Source: Aristolochia californica
Taxonomy: Eukaryota > Streptophyta > Magnoliopsida > Piperales > Aristolochiaceae
DNA length: 64,000 nt
Direction of reading: 5' to 3'
Assembly: GCA_029961685.1 (NCBI GenBank)
Contig: JARWKL010000003.1
Span: 18,098,467 to 18,162,466, forward strand
The translations under genes and the position numbers were made by a program. Shown here one piece after another: positions 9,695-19,392 of this stretch. Each line of letters starts with the position of its first letter. Position 1 is the first letter of the stretch. The notes beneath the pieces were generated by a model. It searched no databases. It was not told the DNA's origin and was given only the letters and a program-made list of their open reading frames with translations.

Positions 9695-11417
9695 ACGTGG
9701 TATCAGACAGGTCCACCCTCGGTGATTCCTCTTCTTCAGAGGACATACGTCAAGTCCTTTCAGAACTTCAACAATGATCCACTCTTCAAGGTACTGAAAT
9801 TTCTCACATCAATAATACCTTACAAACACTGGAATCATCTCTACAAACCATCCTCTGATAACTTGCTGCACTTCAAGCACCAACGCCACCACCAGCAACC
9901 AATTTTCAACCACAACCAGTTCCCCACCAACAATTAACGCCACCACCAAATCCACCCTACGCCAATCAATGGGTTCAATGACCACTCACGCACAAGGACC
10001 ATCAACGGTTCCCAGATACTTTAAACTTAATTTTCCTACATATGATGGCTCTAAAGATCCTTTACTGTGGTTCACGAAATGTGAACAATTCTTCTATCAT
10101 CAACAAACGGTGGAAATGGATAAGGTTACTTTGGCCGCCTACCACATGCTCGATGAAGCGCTCATGTGGTTCCATCACTACCGAAATGTCCATTCCATTC
10201 AGGATTGGCTGCACTTTAAACATGCTTGCCAATTGAGGTTCAAACCTCTAGCTAGCAGCAACCCAGTGGGGGAATTGATCAACTATAAACAGACTAGCAC
10301 CTTAGAAGTTTACCAAAAAATGTTCCAAGAAAGGTTGGCCCGAGCTAGTGAATTTGTTCCTCCTCACCTACATGTTCAGATTTTTATTGCTGGATTGACA
10401 GAGGCAATTAGATTGGAAGTATAATTACTTGGTCCGATAGATTTGGACTCAGCAATGAATTATGCCCGAGCTGTGGAACACAAACAGAGAGTTCTAAAAG
10501 AGTCTTTACAGCGAAAACCATTTTGGAACAACAGAATACAGGGTACTGCATTTGGGCCACGTTTTGGGTCATCTACCCCTAACCGAGCAGATCAGGCTAC
10601 CAATGTGCCTCCACAGACTATGCCACGTAAATTTTTTACTAAACAGGAAATGGACACTAGAAAGGCAAAGGGCCTATGTTTTAATTGTGATGAACAATTC
10701 CTACCAGGCCATACTTGTAAACGCTTATACAGTATTGAACTGTTGGAAGAAGATTCAGAAGAGCTTATTGAAAATGATATTGTTGAAGAGGTACAGCAAG
10801 AACCAGAGCTCTCCCTCCATGCCATCCATGGCCTGTGTACTTCTAATACCATGCAGGTAAAGGCCAGGTTACATCATCTCATGCTACTTGCTTTAGTTGA
10901 TTCGGGCAGCACCCATAATTTTATCAGTGAACCAGCCACGCAACAATTGGGATTGGCCATTCAACAACAAAGGGGACTCTCAATTTCGGTGGCCAATGGG
11001 GCCAAAATTGCTAGTGTGGGGTTATGTGCTAACACCCCTTTCACCATTGAAGGGCATTCATTTCAGGCGGATTTATTAGTCATTCCATTGGCTGGATTCG
11101 ATTTGGTGCTCGGGGTCAAATGGCTCCAGCTATTAGGACCGATATTATGGGACTTTCAGGCTCGGACTATGACATTTTCAGCACCACAGGGCCAGATTAC
11201 ATTACAAGGCATTGTGGCACAGGTCCCTAACGCACTTCACACTTTGCATATTCAACACACGGGTGATGATAAGTTAGCTCCTTTACTTAAAGCATTTGCA
11301 GATTTATTTAATGACCCTACAGGTCTACCACCAGTGTGTCATTGCGATCACCACATTCGTTTAAAGTTGGGAACTGATCCAGTAGTGGTGCGGCCTTATC
11401 GTTACCCGCATATCTAG
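9637..11417 (+). pseudogene. gag: Gy5 gag-protease (and RT entry)
   Basis: Gag starts in the LTR (9637). A TGA (CAA/CGA-type change) interrupts the N-terminal helix near 9777, and a frameshift near 9960 precedes the capsid frame 9969-10424 (PRYFKLNFPTYDGS, LASSNPVGELINY, FIAGLTEAIRLEV). A TAA at 10424 is followed by a 324-codon frame, 10443-11417, with an intact zinc knuckle CFNCDEQFLPGHTCKRL (about 10677-10727), the LHAIHGL linker, and protease LVDSGSTHNFISEPA. That frame ends at a TAG in place of CAG in the PHIQKDEIE motif at the start of RT. Confidence 0.88.
9695..9710 (+). other. Gy5 primer-binding site (initiator tRNA-Met)
   Basis: Three bases after the LTR end, TGGTATCAGA matches the complement of the 3' end of plant initiator tRNA-Met. 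The site is also translated: it encodes the VSDR of the Gag N-terminus, so Gag reads LTR, PBS and internal region in one frame. Confidence 0.85.
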
Positions 11418-12538
11418 AAAGATGAAATAGAACGACAGTGCATGCATATGCTCGCTCAGGGTGTGATCCAGCCCAATCGATCTCCTTTCTCCTCACCAGT
11501 GTTACTTGTACGTAAAAAAGATAAATCTTGGAGATTTTGTGTCGACTATAGGCAACTCAACTTGCACACAGTTAAGGACAAGTTCCCCATTCCAGTCATG
11601 GACGAGTTGCTCGATGAGTTACATGGTGCTACAATTTTTACCAAATTAGATTTGAAATCGGGTTATCAGCAAATATGAGTTCACTCGGCGGATGTGGAGA
11701 AGACTGCCTACCGTACACATCACGGTCATTTCGAGTTCCTCGTCATGCCCTTCGGTCTCTCCAATGCACCATCCACCTTTCAGGCCCTCATGAATGAGGT
11801 CTTTTTATCACTTCTGCGCCACTATGTCTTAATCTTTTTTTATGACATTCTGGTCTACAGCAAAAATTGGTAAGAACATCTCCACCACCTCCATCAGGTA
11901 TTTACCATTCTACGCTCTCATCATTTGGTTTTGAATAAATCGAAATGTTCTATGGGTACATCTGAGGTGGCATATTTGGGCCACGTCATATCAGTTGTGG
12001 GCTTGAAAGTTGACCAGAGCAAGATACAGGCAGTTACAGATTGGCCGATTCCCACCTCCACCACAGCATTAAAGGGATTTTTGGGCTTAGTGGGATATTA
12101 TAGAAAATTTATCCAATCTTATGGCCAGATAGCTGCACCACTCAACAACCTGCTAAAAAAAATGCCTTCCAGTGGTCTTCTTCAGCAGAACATGCCTTTA
12201 ACCTGTTAAAGGAAGCCTTAGCCTCAGCGCCAGTCCTACAATTACCAGATTTTGAGGCAAAATTTGTGGTGGAATGTGATGCCTCCGGGGGAGGTATAGG
12301 GGCAGTGTTACAGCAATTGGGACACCCCATTTCTTATTTCAGCCGTCAGTTGGGACAACACCACCATAAGTTAGCTGCATATGAGAGGGAATTGATTGGG
12401 TTAGCCAAGGCTGTCCAACATTAGCGACCTTATCTTTGGGGACAACCGTTTCTCATTCGTACAGATCATTGCAGCCTCAAGTATCTTCTTGAACAGCGCC
12501 TCACCACATCCCCACAGTAGCATTGGTTAACTAAACTC
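11418..12538 (+). pseudogene. pol: Gy5 reverse transcriptase and RNase H
   Basis: RT motifs run from KDEIERQC (11418) through [20 protein letters not shown] (stop at 11678), [12 protein letters not shown] and the active site, which reads FFYDIL (about 11833-11850) instead of FFDDIL. A TGG-to-TAA stop follows (near 11870). The thumb and connection [11 protein letters not shown]...GYYRKF are at 11925-12120. A one-base change in an A-run near 12160 shifts the frame into RNase H (VECDASGGGIGAVL, YERELIGLAKA) and leads on to the open frame at 12539. Confidence 0.87.
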
Positions 12539-14029
12539 ATGGGCTTCGATTTTACAGTTCACTATAAGCCAGGAAGTTCGAATTTGGGGGCTGATGCCTT
12601 ATCACGTCGGGATATTTCCGCCACACAAATTTATGCTATCAGTCACCCACATGCACTGCTATTAGATTCTATTCATGAGAAAGTATATCAATATCTGGAT
12701 CTCATGTCATTATATCAGGATATTCAACAGGGGACAGCTGCTCCTCATTGGACGATTCAGGATCGTCTCATTCTCTACAAAAACAAGATCTTTTTGCATA
12801 ATACATCCCCACTTCTTCACACCATCCTGTCCTCTATCCATGATAGCACACATGAGGGTCGACAGAAAACATATTTCCGAATCAGTCGGGACTTTTACTG
12901 GAAGGGCATGAAAAGCACAATTGCTGATTATGTAGCTGCTTGTCAGATTTGTCAAAGAAACATGGCTGAATCTTTAAGTCCGGCCGGCCTACTGCAACCT
13001 CTGCAACTACCATCTCAAATTTGGTCGGATATCTCCATGGACTTCATTGCTGGACTTCCCATTTCATCAGGTAAATCGGTGATATTCGTCGTCGTTGATC
13101 GGTTTTCAAAATATGGGCACTTCATTGCTTTGGCGCATCCATATACTGCTGCTCATGTCGCTCAATTATTTATGGACAACATTGTCCGATTACATGGAAT
13201 TCCTTCATCCATTATCAGTGATAGGGATGCCATTTTTACCAGTATCTTTTGGAAGGAATTATTCAAATTACAGGGCACCCAATTGGCATTTTCGTCTGCC
13301 TATCATCCACAAACGGACAGCCAAACAGAGGTTGTCAATCGCATGATTGAAATGTATCTTCGTTGTTTTGTCGGGGACACACCTAGAAGATGGGTGAAAT
13401 GGCTTTCATGGGCAAAATTTTGCTATAACACATCTTACCACACAGCACTGGGTACTACTCCTTTAAGGGTAGTTTATGGCAGAGATCCACCTCGTCTGTT
13501 ACCATATGAAACTGGGGCATCCAAAGTACTCACTTTGGACCAAGCATTAGCTGACAGAGACGCTATGCTCACTGAGGTACGTACACATCTACAGGAGGCC
13601 CAACACTCTATGAAACGCTTTTATGATAAGATGCACCGAGAGGCATCTTATTTCCCTAGAGACTATGTGTGGTTAAAGCTTCAACACTACCGCCAGCTGT
13701 CCCTGACTGCATCAAAGCGCCATAAGCTGTCTCCTAAATATTATGGTCCATTTCAGATATTGGACAAAATTGGGCCCGTGGCATACCGCTTGCAGCTACC
13801 ACCGGAATCAAAGATCCACAATGTCTTTCATGTCTCCCAGTTGAAGCCCTTCCAGGGTGACTCGCCCCTACTGCACACTCCACTGCCGCCACTACATGAG
13901 GGCAGAGTCCTTTCTATTCCGGCTCAGGTAATACAAGCACGCCACATTCAAGGTGATTGGGAAATTCTTGTCCAGTGGACAGATGCCGATCCCAGTGACA
14001 CCACATGGGAGCCGTTATCAGCATTTTGA
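12539..14029 (+). CDS. pol: Gy5 RNase H end, integrase and chromodomain (open frame)
   Basis: A 496-codon frame with no stop. Residues 1-60 finish RNase H (DALSRRD). About 90-150 is the integrase zinc domain (HDSTHEG with CQICQRN). About 165-330 is the catalytic core, with D in SMDFIAG, D in ISDRDAIF and E in TDSQTEVVN; the usual G of DGQTE is S here. About 400-430 is the GPY module ([21 protein letters not shown]). About 455-496 is a chromodomain (WEILVQWTDADPSDTTWE) that in chromoviruses targets integration to marked chromatin. The first ATG is internal to pol, so this is part of a polyprotein, not a separate gene. Best-preserved retroviral-type frame in the window. Confidence 0.9.
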   Translation: MGFDFTVHYKPGSSNLGADALSRRDISATQIYAISHPHALLLDSIHEKVYQYLDLMSLYQDIQQGTAAPHWTIQDRLILYKNKIFLHNTSPLLHTILSSIHDSTHEGRQKTYFRISRDFYWKGMKSTIADYVAACQICQRNMAESLSPAGLLQPLQLPSQIWSDISMDFIAGLPISSGKSVIFVVVDRFSKYGHFIALAHPYTAAHVAQLFMDNIVRLHGIPSSIISDRDAIFTSIFWKELFKLQGTQLAFSSAYHPQTDSQTEVVNRMIEMYLRCFVGDTPRRWVKWLSWAKFCYNTSYHTALGTTPLRVVYGRDPPRLLPYETGASKVLTLDQALADRDAMLTEVRTHLQEAQHSMKRFYDKMHREASYFPRDYVWLKLQHYRQLSLTASKRHKLSPKYYGPFQILDKIGPVAYRLQLPPESKIHNVFHVSQLKPFQGDSPLLHTPLPPLHEGRVLSIPAQVIQARHIQGDWEILVQWTDADPSDTTWEPLSAF

Positions 14030-14085
14030 CTTTTATATCCTTCATTCGAGCTTGAGGACAAGCTCTTTCTCCAGGAGGGGGGTGA

Positions 14086-14498
14086 TGTTATGGACTCTAT
14101 AGCATCACAAGTTACCAACAGGTGTAGGGATTAATGAATGTGTTTTTCAATTTCCATGTAATTGTTTCTTGGTTTGGTTTTGTATTTGGTTTGGGTTGGT
14201 TTAGCATTTATTGGTTTGAACCATTGACCCAAGAGGTCTTTAGGGTTTTGGACGTCCTCAACCCTATTTAAGGGGACGGCTAGGGTAATGAGAATTATCA
14301 ATTGAGTTCACTTTAGCTAACGTAATTTAGATAAACAGGTCAAGAGCTCCTTCAAGCTCTCTTCCGTTTTTCCCCCAATTCTCCTTTCCGAAATTCAATT
14401 CACTTCAACCCCTCATTCCATCTCAACGTCAAGCAAGGTAATGGAAGGAAGAGAAGAGAGGAGGGTGACAAGATCCATGGCTCGTGAGGATCCTAACA
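14086..14498 (+). repeat. Gy5 3' LTR
   Basis: 413 bp, same length as the 5' LTR, preceded by PPT AGGAGGGGGGTGA and by the inverted repeat GAGCTTGAGGACAAGCTC (14048-14065). Followed by TGCTC, the target duplication. Confidence 0.95.
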
Positions 14499-14752
14499 TG
14501 CTCAGACCAGTCTCCATGTTATCCATCCTTCCTTTCAAGCTTTCCAAACTGAGAGTGAACTTCTCCTCTAATGCAGCAAATTTCTTGCCAGTAGTCAGAC
14601 CATTCTCCATGTTATCCATCCTTCCCTTCAAGGTCTCCATATCGATATCTATTTTGGAGAACCTCTCTAGGAATGTATCAAAATATCTTTCAAGCAATTC
14701 AAAGCATTCATTGGTGCTTCTCTCTGCTGGGTTACCCTGCTCTGATACCAAG
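14499..14752 (-). pseudogene. gag: Gy4 Gag N-terminus and primer-binding site
   Basis: Minus-strand reading starts at the PBS (14739-14750) and gives VSEQGNPAERSTNE and then a heptad-rich segment in which the unit LKGRMDNMEN/TG occurs twice about 90 bp apart (14516-14545 and 14606-14640), a probable coiled coil. The frame is cut at 14499 by Gy5 and resumes below 9281. No ATG is visible at the PBS; translation probably began in a 5' LTR, but the sequence upstream here is the unrelated 82-bp LTR. Confidence 0.7.
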
Positions 14753-14834
14753 TGCTAAGCACCTAGCCAATACTACCCAAAAGAATGGCTTGTTAGGAGC
14801 AGAAGACATAGGTACTTAACTCATGACCATGACA
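14753..14834 (-). repeat. 82-bp miniature LTR between Gy6 and Gy4
   Basis: On the minus strand it runs TGTCATGGTCATGAG...GTGCTTAGCA. It sits between a Gy6 pol 3' end with a PPT-like AGGTGGGGTG (14835-14844) and a perfect tRNA-Met PBS, exactly where an LTR should be. It is the same length as, and clearly similar to, 55498-55579, and shares its core with the 129-bp LTRs at 6.3-6.9 kb. It is far shorter than the 376-760 bp LTRs of the elements on either side, so the arrangement is chimeric. Confidence 0.7.
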
Positions 14835-16010
14835 CCCCACCTGAAGAAAGAGCTTGTCCTCAAGCTCAAAAGTGGGATACAGGGCCTGGAAGGAGTCGAG
14901 TAGCTCCCAAGAAGCTTCAACCAGGTTTTCATTAGACCAGTGAACTAACACCTCCCATGAGTCTTGAACACGGCGAGCTTGCAATACCTGGGCGGGAGTA
15001 GGCATAGACCGGCCCTCCTGGATTGGTGGCAATGGTGTATGCAGCAGTGGGGAGTCGCCCTTGAATGGCTTGAGGAGAGAGACATGGAACACGTTGGCAT
15101 CTGGAGGAAGCTACAAGCGGTAAGTCACATTGCCGAGATGGTGGAGCACCTGGAAGGGATCATAAAATTTGGGAGACAGCTTATGGCATTTGGTGACAGC
15201 AAGTGACAACTGTCTGTATGGTTGGAGTTTCAGCCAAACATAATCTCCCGGATCAAAGGAAAGAGGACAATGACCCTTGTCATATGTTTACTTCATAGTG
15301 TCTTGAGAGTCCTGCAAGTGAGTTCGAACTTCAGCAAGCATAGTATCCCTTTCCTCTAAAGCCTGGTCCAGCACCGGTACCCGAGATGATCTAGTTCATA
15401 TGATAATAGATGTGGTGGGTTGCATCCATAGACTACCCGAAAGGGAGTGGAACCCAGTGCTGGGTGGTAATAGGTGTTATAGCAGAATTCGGCCCAAGCC
15501 AACCAACGGACCCAACGCCAAGGAGAGTCACCAACGCAACACCTCAAATACATTTCCAAAGTGCGATTGACCTCCTCAGTCTGCCCATTGGTCTGAGAGT
15601 GGTAGGTAGAGGAGAAGGCTAACTATGTGCCGTGTAACTTGAAGAGCTCAGTCCAGAATTTACTGGAAAAGATGGAATCACAGTTGTTGGTGATGGACTC
15701 TTGTAGGCCGTGAAGGCAGACAATTTGATCCATGAAGACCTGAGCGACTTGGGTGGCGGTATAGGGATGTGCGAGGACCATGAAGTGGGAAAATTTAGAG
15801 AACCGGTACTACGAGAATAATGGATTTGCCTGCAGAAGGGGGAAGCCCATCAATAAATTTCATGGAAATATCTGCCCATACCTGTGATGGTAGCTGAAGT
15901 GGTTGGAGCAGGCCGGCCAGATTTAAAGATTCAGTTTTGTTCCATTGGCATACCTGACATGCTGCCACATACTCAGCTATCATGCGTTTCATACCCCTCC
16001 AATAAAAGTC
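14835..16010 (-). pseudogene. pol: Gy6 integrase and chromodomain
   Basis: Reading from 16010 down: integrase zinc domain remnants (CQVCQWN, about 15945), core start ADISMKFIDGLPP, where the first catalytic D is K/F-context disturbed (MDF to MKF), a frameshift near 15800, core C-terminus (EMYLRCCVGDSPWRWVRWLAW, 15356-15559), then the GPY region and chromodomain (VLVHWSNENLVEASWE) ending in YPTFELEDKLFLQ. The inverted repeat GAGCTTGTCCTCAAGCTC is at 14850-14867. Confidence 0.83.
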
Positions 16011-16034
16011 TCGACTAATGCGGAAGTATGTTTT

Positions 16035-17460
16035 CTATTGGCCCTCATGTGTACTATCGTGAAAGGATGAAATAATGCCGGCAAGTAGTGCTGAAGTCGG
16101 ATGAAGATAGATGTGACTCTTGTACACTATGAGATGGTCCTGAATTGTCCAGTTGTTGTCCATGGCATGGTGCTCAATTTTAGCATATAATTCCAGAAGT
16201 TCCAAGTGGTGCTGGATGTCTTCATGGATGGAGTCCATCAAAAGTGCCCATGGTTGACTAATGGCGTGTAGGTGTGAGTCCCCTACTTCCCTACGTGACA
16301 ATACATCAACCCCTTTATTGAGATGGGCTGGTTTGTACTCCACCTAAAAATCAAACCCCATTAACTTGCTCAACCAATGTTGCTGCGGCAAAGTAGTGAG
16401 GCATTGTTCCAATAAATATTTCAGACTGCAGTGGGCTGTCCGGATCACAAAGGACCTACCCCACAGATAAGGCCTCCAATGTTGAATAGCTTTGGCTATG
16501 CCAATGAGTTCTCGTTCATATGTGGCTAACTTGTGATGGTGTGGGGCAAGGTGACGGCTGAAATAGGTGATGGGGTGTCCCTGTTGCTGTAAAACAGCTC
16601 CAATGCCTCCCCCTGAAGCATCACATTCAATATCAAAAGCCTCCTCAAAGTTGAGTAGTTGTAGAACTGGGGCCGAAGCTAAGGCCTGCTTCAATTGCTG
16701 AAAAGATGACGCTGCAATATAAGACCCCTAGAAGGCATTACGCTTGAGTAAATTTTTCAACGGAGCTGCCATCAGACCATACTCGCGGATAAATTTTTTG
16801 TAATACCCTACGAGGCCTAGAAATCTTTTTAAGGCCATAACTGATTGCGGTGTAGGCCAGTCAATAACTGCCTGTATTTTGCTATAGTTTGGCTTGACAC
16901 CAGAGGCCAATATAACATGGCCCAAATAAGTAACTTCTGAAGTACCAATGTCACATTTAGAGCGGTTGAGAAAGAGGTGGTGGGCACGTAGAAGTGTGAA
17001 CACCTGTCTCAATTGCCGAAGGTGGTCTGCCTAAGTCTTGCTATACACCAAGATATCATAAAAAAAGACTATATTTACGTAAAAATGGACGAAATACCTC
17101 ATTCATGAGTGCCTGAAAGGTGGAGGGGGCATTGGAAAGTCCAAATGGCATCAGCAAACTCAAAGTGTCCATGATGTGTGTGGAATACTATTTTTTCCAT
17201 GTCTTCTGAGTGTACCCGAATTTGATGGTATCCAGATTTCAAATCCCACTTAGTTAAACTCATATAACAATTCTTCCACCACTGGAATAGGGAATTTATC
17301 CTTGACTGTGCGAGAGTTGAGCTTGCGGTAATCCACACAAAAGCACCAAGAATTATAGTGTTTCTTCACCAATAGAACCGGGGAAGAAAATGGAGAATGA
17401 CTGGGCTGAATAATACCATGAGCTAGCATCTGTTGACATTGCTGTTAGATCTCATATTTT
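16035..17460 (-). pseudogene. pol: Gy6 reverse transcriptase and RNase H
   Basis: RNase H (ECDASGGGIGAVLQQ, YERELIGIAKA, DVLSRRE) is open over 16035-16694 in two frames. The RT thumb is at 16728-17012. The active site at about 17056-17073 reads as FFYDIL with the same GAT-to-TAT change seen in four other elements. The palm and N-terminus (17099-17440) are frameshifted, and the HLQKDEIE motif has become HF-stop-K. Confidence 0.82.
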
Positions 17461-18358
17461 TAAAAATGTGGATAATGGTAGGGACACACAACCACTGGTT
17501 CAGTGCCCATCTTCAACCGAATACAATGATCACAAGCACGTATGGGGGCAAGGGCAGCTGGCTCCTGAATTAAGTCCACAAATTCGGTCAAGAGAGTGGG
17601 TAAGTGATCTCGATCGGAATTTGAATAGTGATAGTCTGGAGAGTGGAGTGTGGTTAAGCATGGGTGCCATGGAGGGTGAGCTGGTGATGGTCTTGTGTAA
17701 AACTCATGGTAAGGGACTGGAAATCCCATTGAATCGGCCCCAACTATTGTAGCCATTTAATCCCCAACACCAAATCGAATCCTTCAAGTGGTATGACCAA
17801 GAAATCCACCACAAAGGTGTTCCCTTCTATAAAAAATGGAACAGCTGATCAGAAACCCACACTGGTCACCTTGTCCCCGTTAGCCACAGAGACTGAAATG
17901 CCCGAATTATTCTGAAATGATAAGCCCAACTGTTGTGGGGCTGGTTGGCTAAGGAAATCATGGGTGCTGCCCGAGTCAACCAAAGTGAGTAGCACTAGAT
18001 TCTTGATGGTAGCGTACAACTGCATGGTGTTTGTGTTGTGCAACCCAATCATGGCATGGAGGGAAATGGCGGGTTCCTCCACTTCGGTTTCCACTTCCTT
18101 CTCATGTATGTCCCCTTCCTTTGGATCGTCCACCTCTAACCAAAAGAGCCTTTTGCAAAGATGACCGGTTCTATATTTCTCATCACAATTGAAGCAGAGC
18201 CCTTGAGCCCACCTTTGGTCCATTTCGACCATGGAAAGACCTTTGATAAATTGGGGTGGGGGAGTGGATGTGGGAGGTGTTGTGAGAGTTATGGGGGATG
18301 AGACATGGCGCAAGGGAGGTGGAAAATTTGAGGGAACACCAGGGGGTCTCCGACTCAA
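17460..18358 (-). pseudogene. gag: Gy6 zinc knuckle and protease
   Basis: The 169-codon frame 17849-18358 starts in the Gag linker and has a full CCHC knuckle (CFNCDEKYRTGHLCKRLF, about 18150-18205), an acidic linker, LHAMIGLHNTNTMQ and protease LVDSGSTHDFLS, where the usual N after STH is D. The frame continues to VTSVGF. The following part (17460-17756) holds the linker to RT (DPVVVCPYHYPHF). Confidence 0.85.
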
Positions 18359-18417
18359 GGATTCCTTCAGGATATGCTATTTGGTATCTAGAGTGCGGGC
18401 CAAGTTCATGGCATGGG

Positions 18418-19312
18418 CTAATTAGAGGGGGGAGGGGGGGCAGTTAATTTCACCTCGAGGCGGAGGACCTCAACAAGTCCAGCAGTAAACAAGTGAACAT
18501 ACTGCTCTGGGCGCACCAACTGACTGGCTCGGGCAAGCCGTTCTTGAAATGCTTTTTGATATTGCTCAATAGAACCGGTTTGTTTGAGATTGACTAAATC
18601 TCCAAGGGGGCTGCTGCGTGCTGGAGGACCAAACCGTTGCAGGCAAGAACTCCCAATCATACACATGGTCCTCATTTTTAAACTAGTGGTAACACAAAAG
18701 CCCTTCATCGAGCTTGTGGAATGCAGCTAATTCGACCCTGTCCTCGGGCGGTGTTCTTTGATCGAAAAAGAAATGGTCACATCGGTGTAACCAAATCAAT
18801 GGGTCGGAAGACCCATCATAAGTTGGAAAGTCTAACTTGGTGTACCTTGGAACCGTCGGGTGTGCTGGACCCGGGGTGCCCCCATGGGAAGGAGGTGTGC
18901 GGCGCAAATCAATTGGAGGAGGGTGGCGCAAATGAGGAAGTGGTGGTGGGGGAGGGTCGGACGGCCTGGAGGAAGGCCCTAACTGCACTGTGATCCTGGC
19001 AAAGCCATCTTCCATGCAGGCCATCATTTGTTGGAAGTGGTCTTTGAGACCGAAGATTTCCTGATTCATTGCGTCAACTTGGGTTTGCATTTCAGCACGA
19101 TTTTCTTCCACAAAATTGCGAATATCAGCAGGGGAAGAGGAATCGCCTATGGTGGTCCTTTCTGATACCATGATGTTAGGTTCCGTTGCCATGGATCGTG
19201 TCACCCGGTGATCTCCTCTTGCTTCCAAGTTGGGCGATGAGGTAGGAAGGGATTTCTGATTCTTAGAATGACCTATGCTTGACGAACGTTGAGCTTTTAG
19301 AAGGAGCTCCAC
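18418..19312 (-). pseudogene. gag: Gy6 gag, start inside the LTR
   Basis: The frame 18683-19312 is open from within the 5' LTR, across the PBS and into capsid. It includes EARGDHRVTRSMATEP (LTR-encoded, ATG at about 19190), VSERTTIGDSSSPADI (PBS-encoded start), a coiled-coil-like stretch, a Pro-rich linker, PRYTKLDFPTYDGSSDPLIW and RCDHFF. A frameshift near 18690 leads to the capsid C-terminal frame 18418-18708 (FGPPARSSPLGDLVNL, ERLARASQLV, LFTAGLVEVLRLEV). This is the clearest uninterrupted example of Gag reading through LTR and PBS. Confidence 0.85.
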
Positions 19313-19392
19313 CCTTAGGCCTTGTTAGAGAGAGTACCTAATCTCGTTTAATACTAGATTGGAGTATGCTTACCCTTTCATTAAACTCACGT
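19174..19392 (-). repeat. Gy6 5' LTR, truncated
   Basis: 219 bp of an LTR that would be about 375 bp. It matches Gy8 and the lone LTR at 6950-7325 up to CATTAAACTCACGT, where it switches to Co1 sequence. PBS CATGGTATCAGAAAGG lies beside it at 19160-19173. Confidence 0.85.

Larger units (their letters stand above)
9282..14498 (+). mobile_element. Gy5: full-length Ty3/gypsy chromovirus-type element
   Basis: 5,217 bp with equal-length LTRs (413 bp each), a perfect target duplication TGCTC (9277-9281, 14499-14503), PBS ACG-TGGTATCAGACAG after the 5' LTR and PPT CCAGGAGGGGGGTGA before the 3' LTR. The LTRs differ at roughly a dozen positions by eye, so the insertion is moderately recent. gag, protease, RT and RNase H carry stops and frameshifts, but a 496-codon RNase H end/integrase/chromodomain frame is open. 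The order gag-PR-RT-RH-INT-chromodomain identifies a chromovirus; the size suggests the Reina-like group. Confidence 0.95.
7332..14752 (-). mobile_element. Gy4: gypsy element with deleted pol, split by Gy5
   Basis: Minus-strand element in two parts, 7332-9281 and 14499-14752. Gy5 fills 9282-14498 with duplication TGCTC. Reading down the minus strand: PBS (14739-14750, perfect TGGTATCAGAGC), a coiled-coil Gag start, capsid, zinc knuckle, a short acidic linker, then at about 8160-8215 a direct jump to the pol 3' stub with the inverted repeat GAGCTTGTCCTCAAGCTC (8114-8131), PPT and LTR. Protease, RT, RNase H and integrase are absent, so it is a non-autonomous derivative. Confidence 0.75.
14835..19392 (-). 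mobile_element. Gy6: Ty3/gypsy element, 5' LTR truncated
   Basis: Minus-strand chromovirus of the Gy8 family. The order from right to left is truncated 5' LTR (19174-19392), PBS (19160-19173), gag, zinc knuckle, protease, RT, RNase H, integrase, chromodomain and PPT. Its 3' LTR is not of its own type: the 82-bp LTR occupies that place. The distal part of its 5' LTR is lost where it meets Co1 at 19393, so no target duplication can be read. Confidence 0.85.

Noticed and set aside
18721..18993. Plus-strand frame of 90 codons (and similar ones at 17468-17752, 14964-15206, 29443-29808)
   Set aside because: Shadow frames opposite gag, protease, chromodomain or captured sequence on the other strand; no independent motif.
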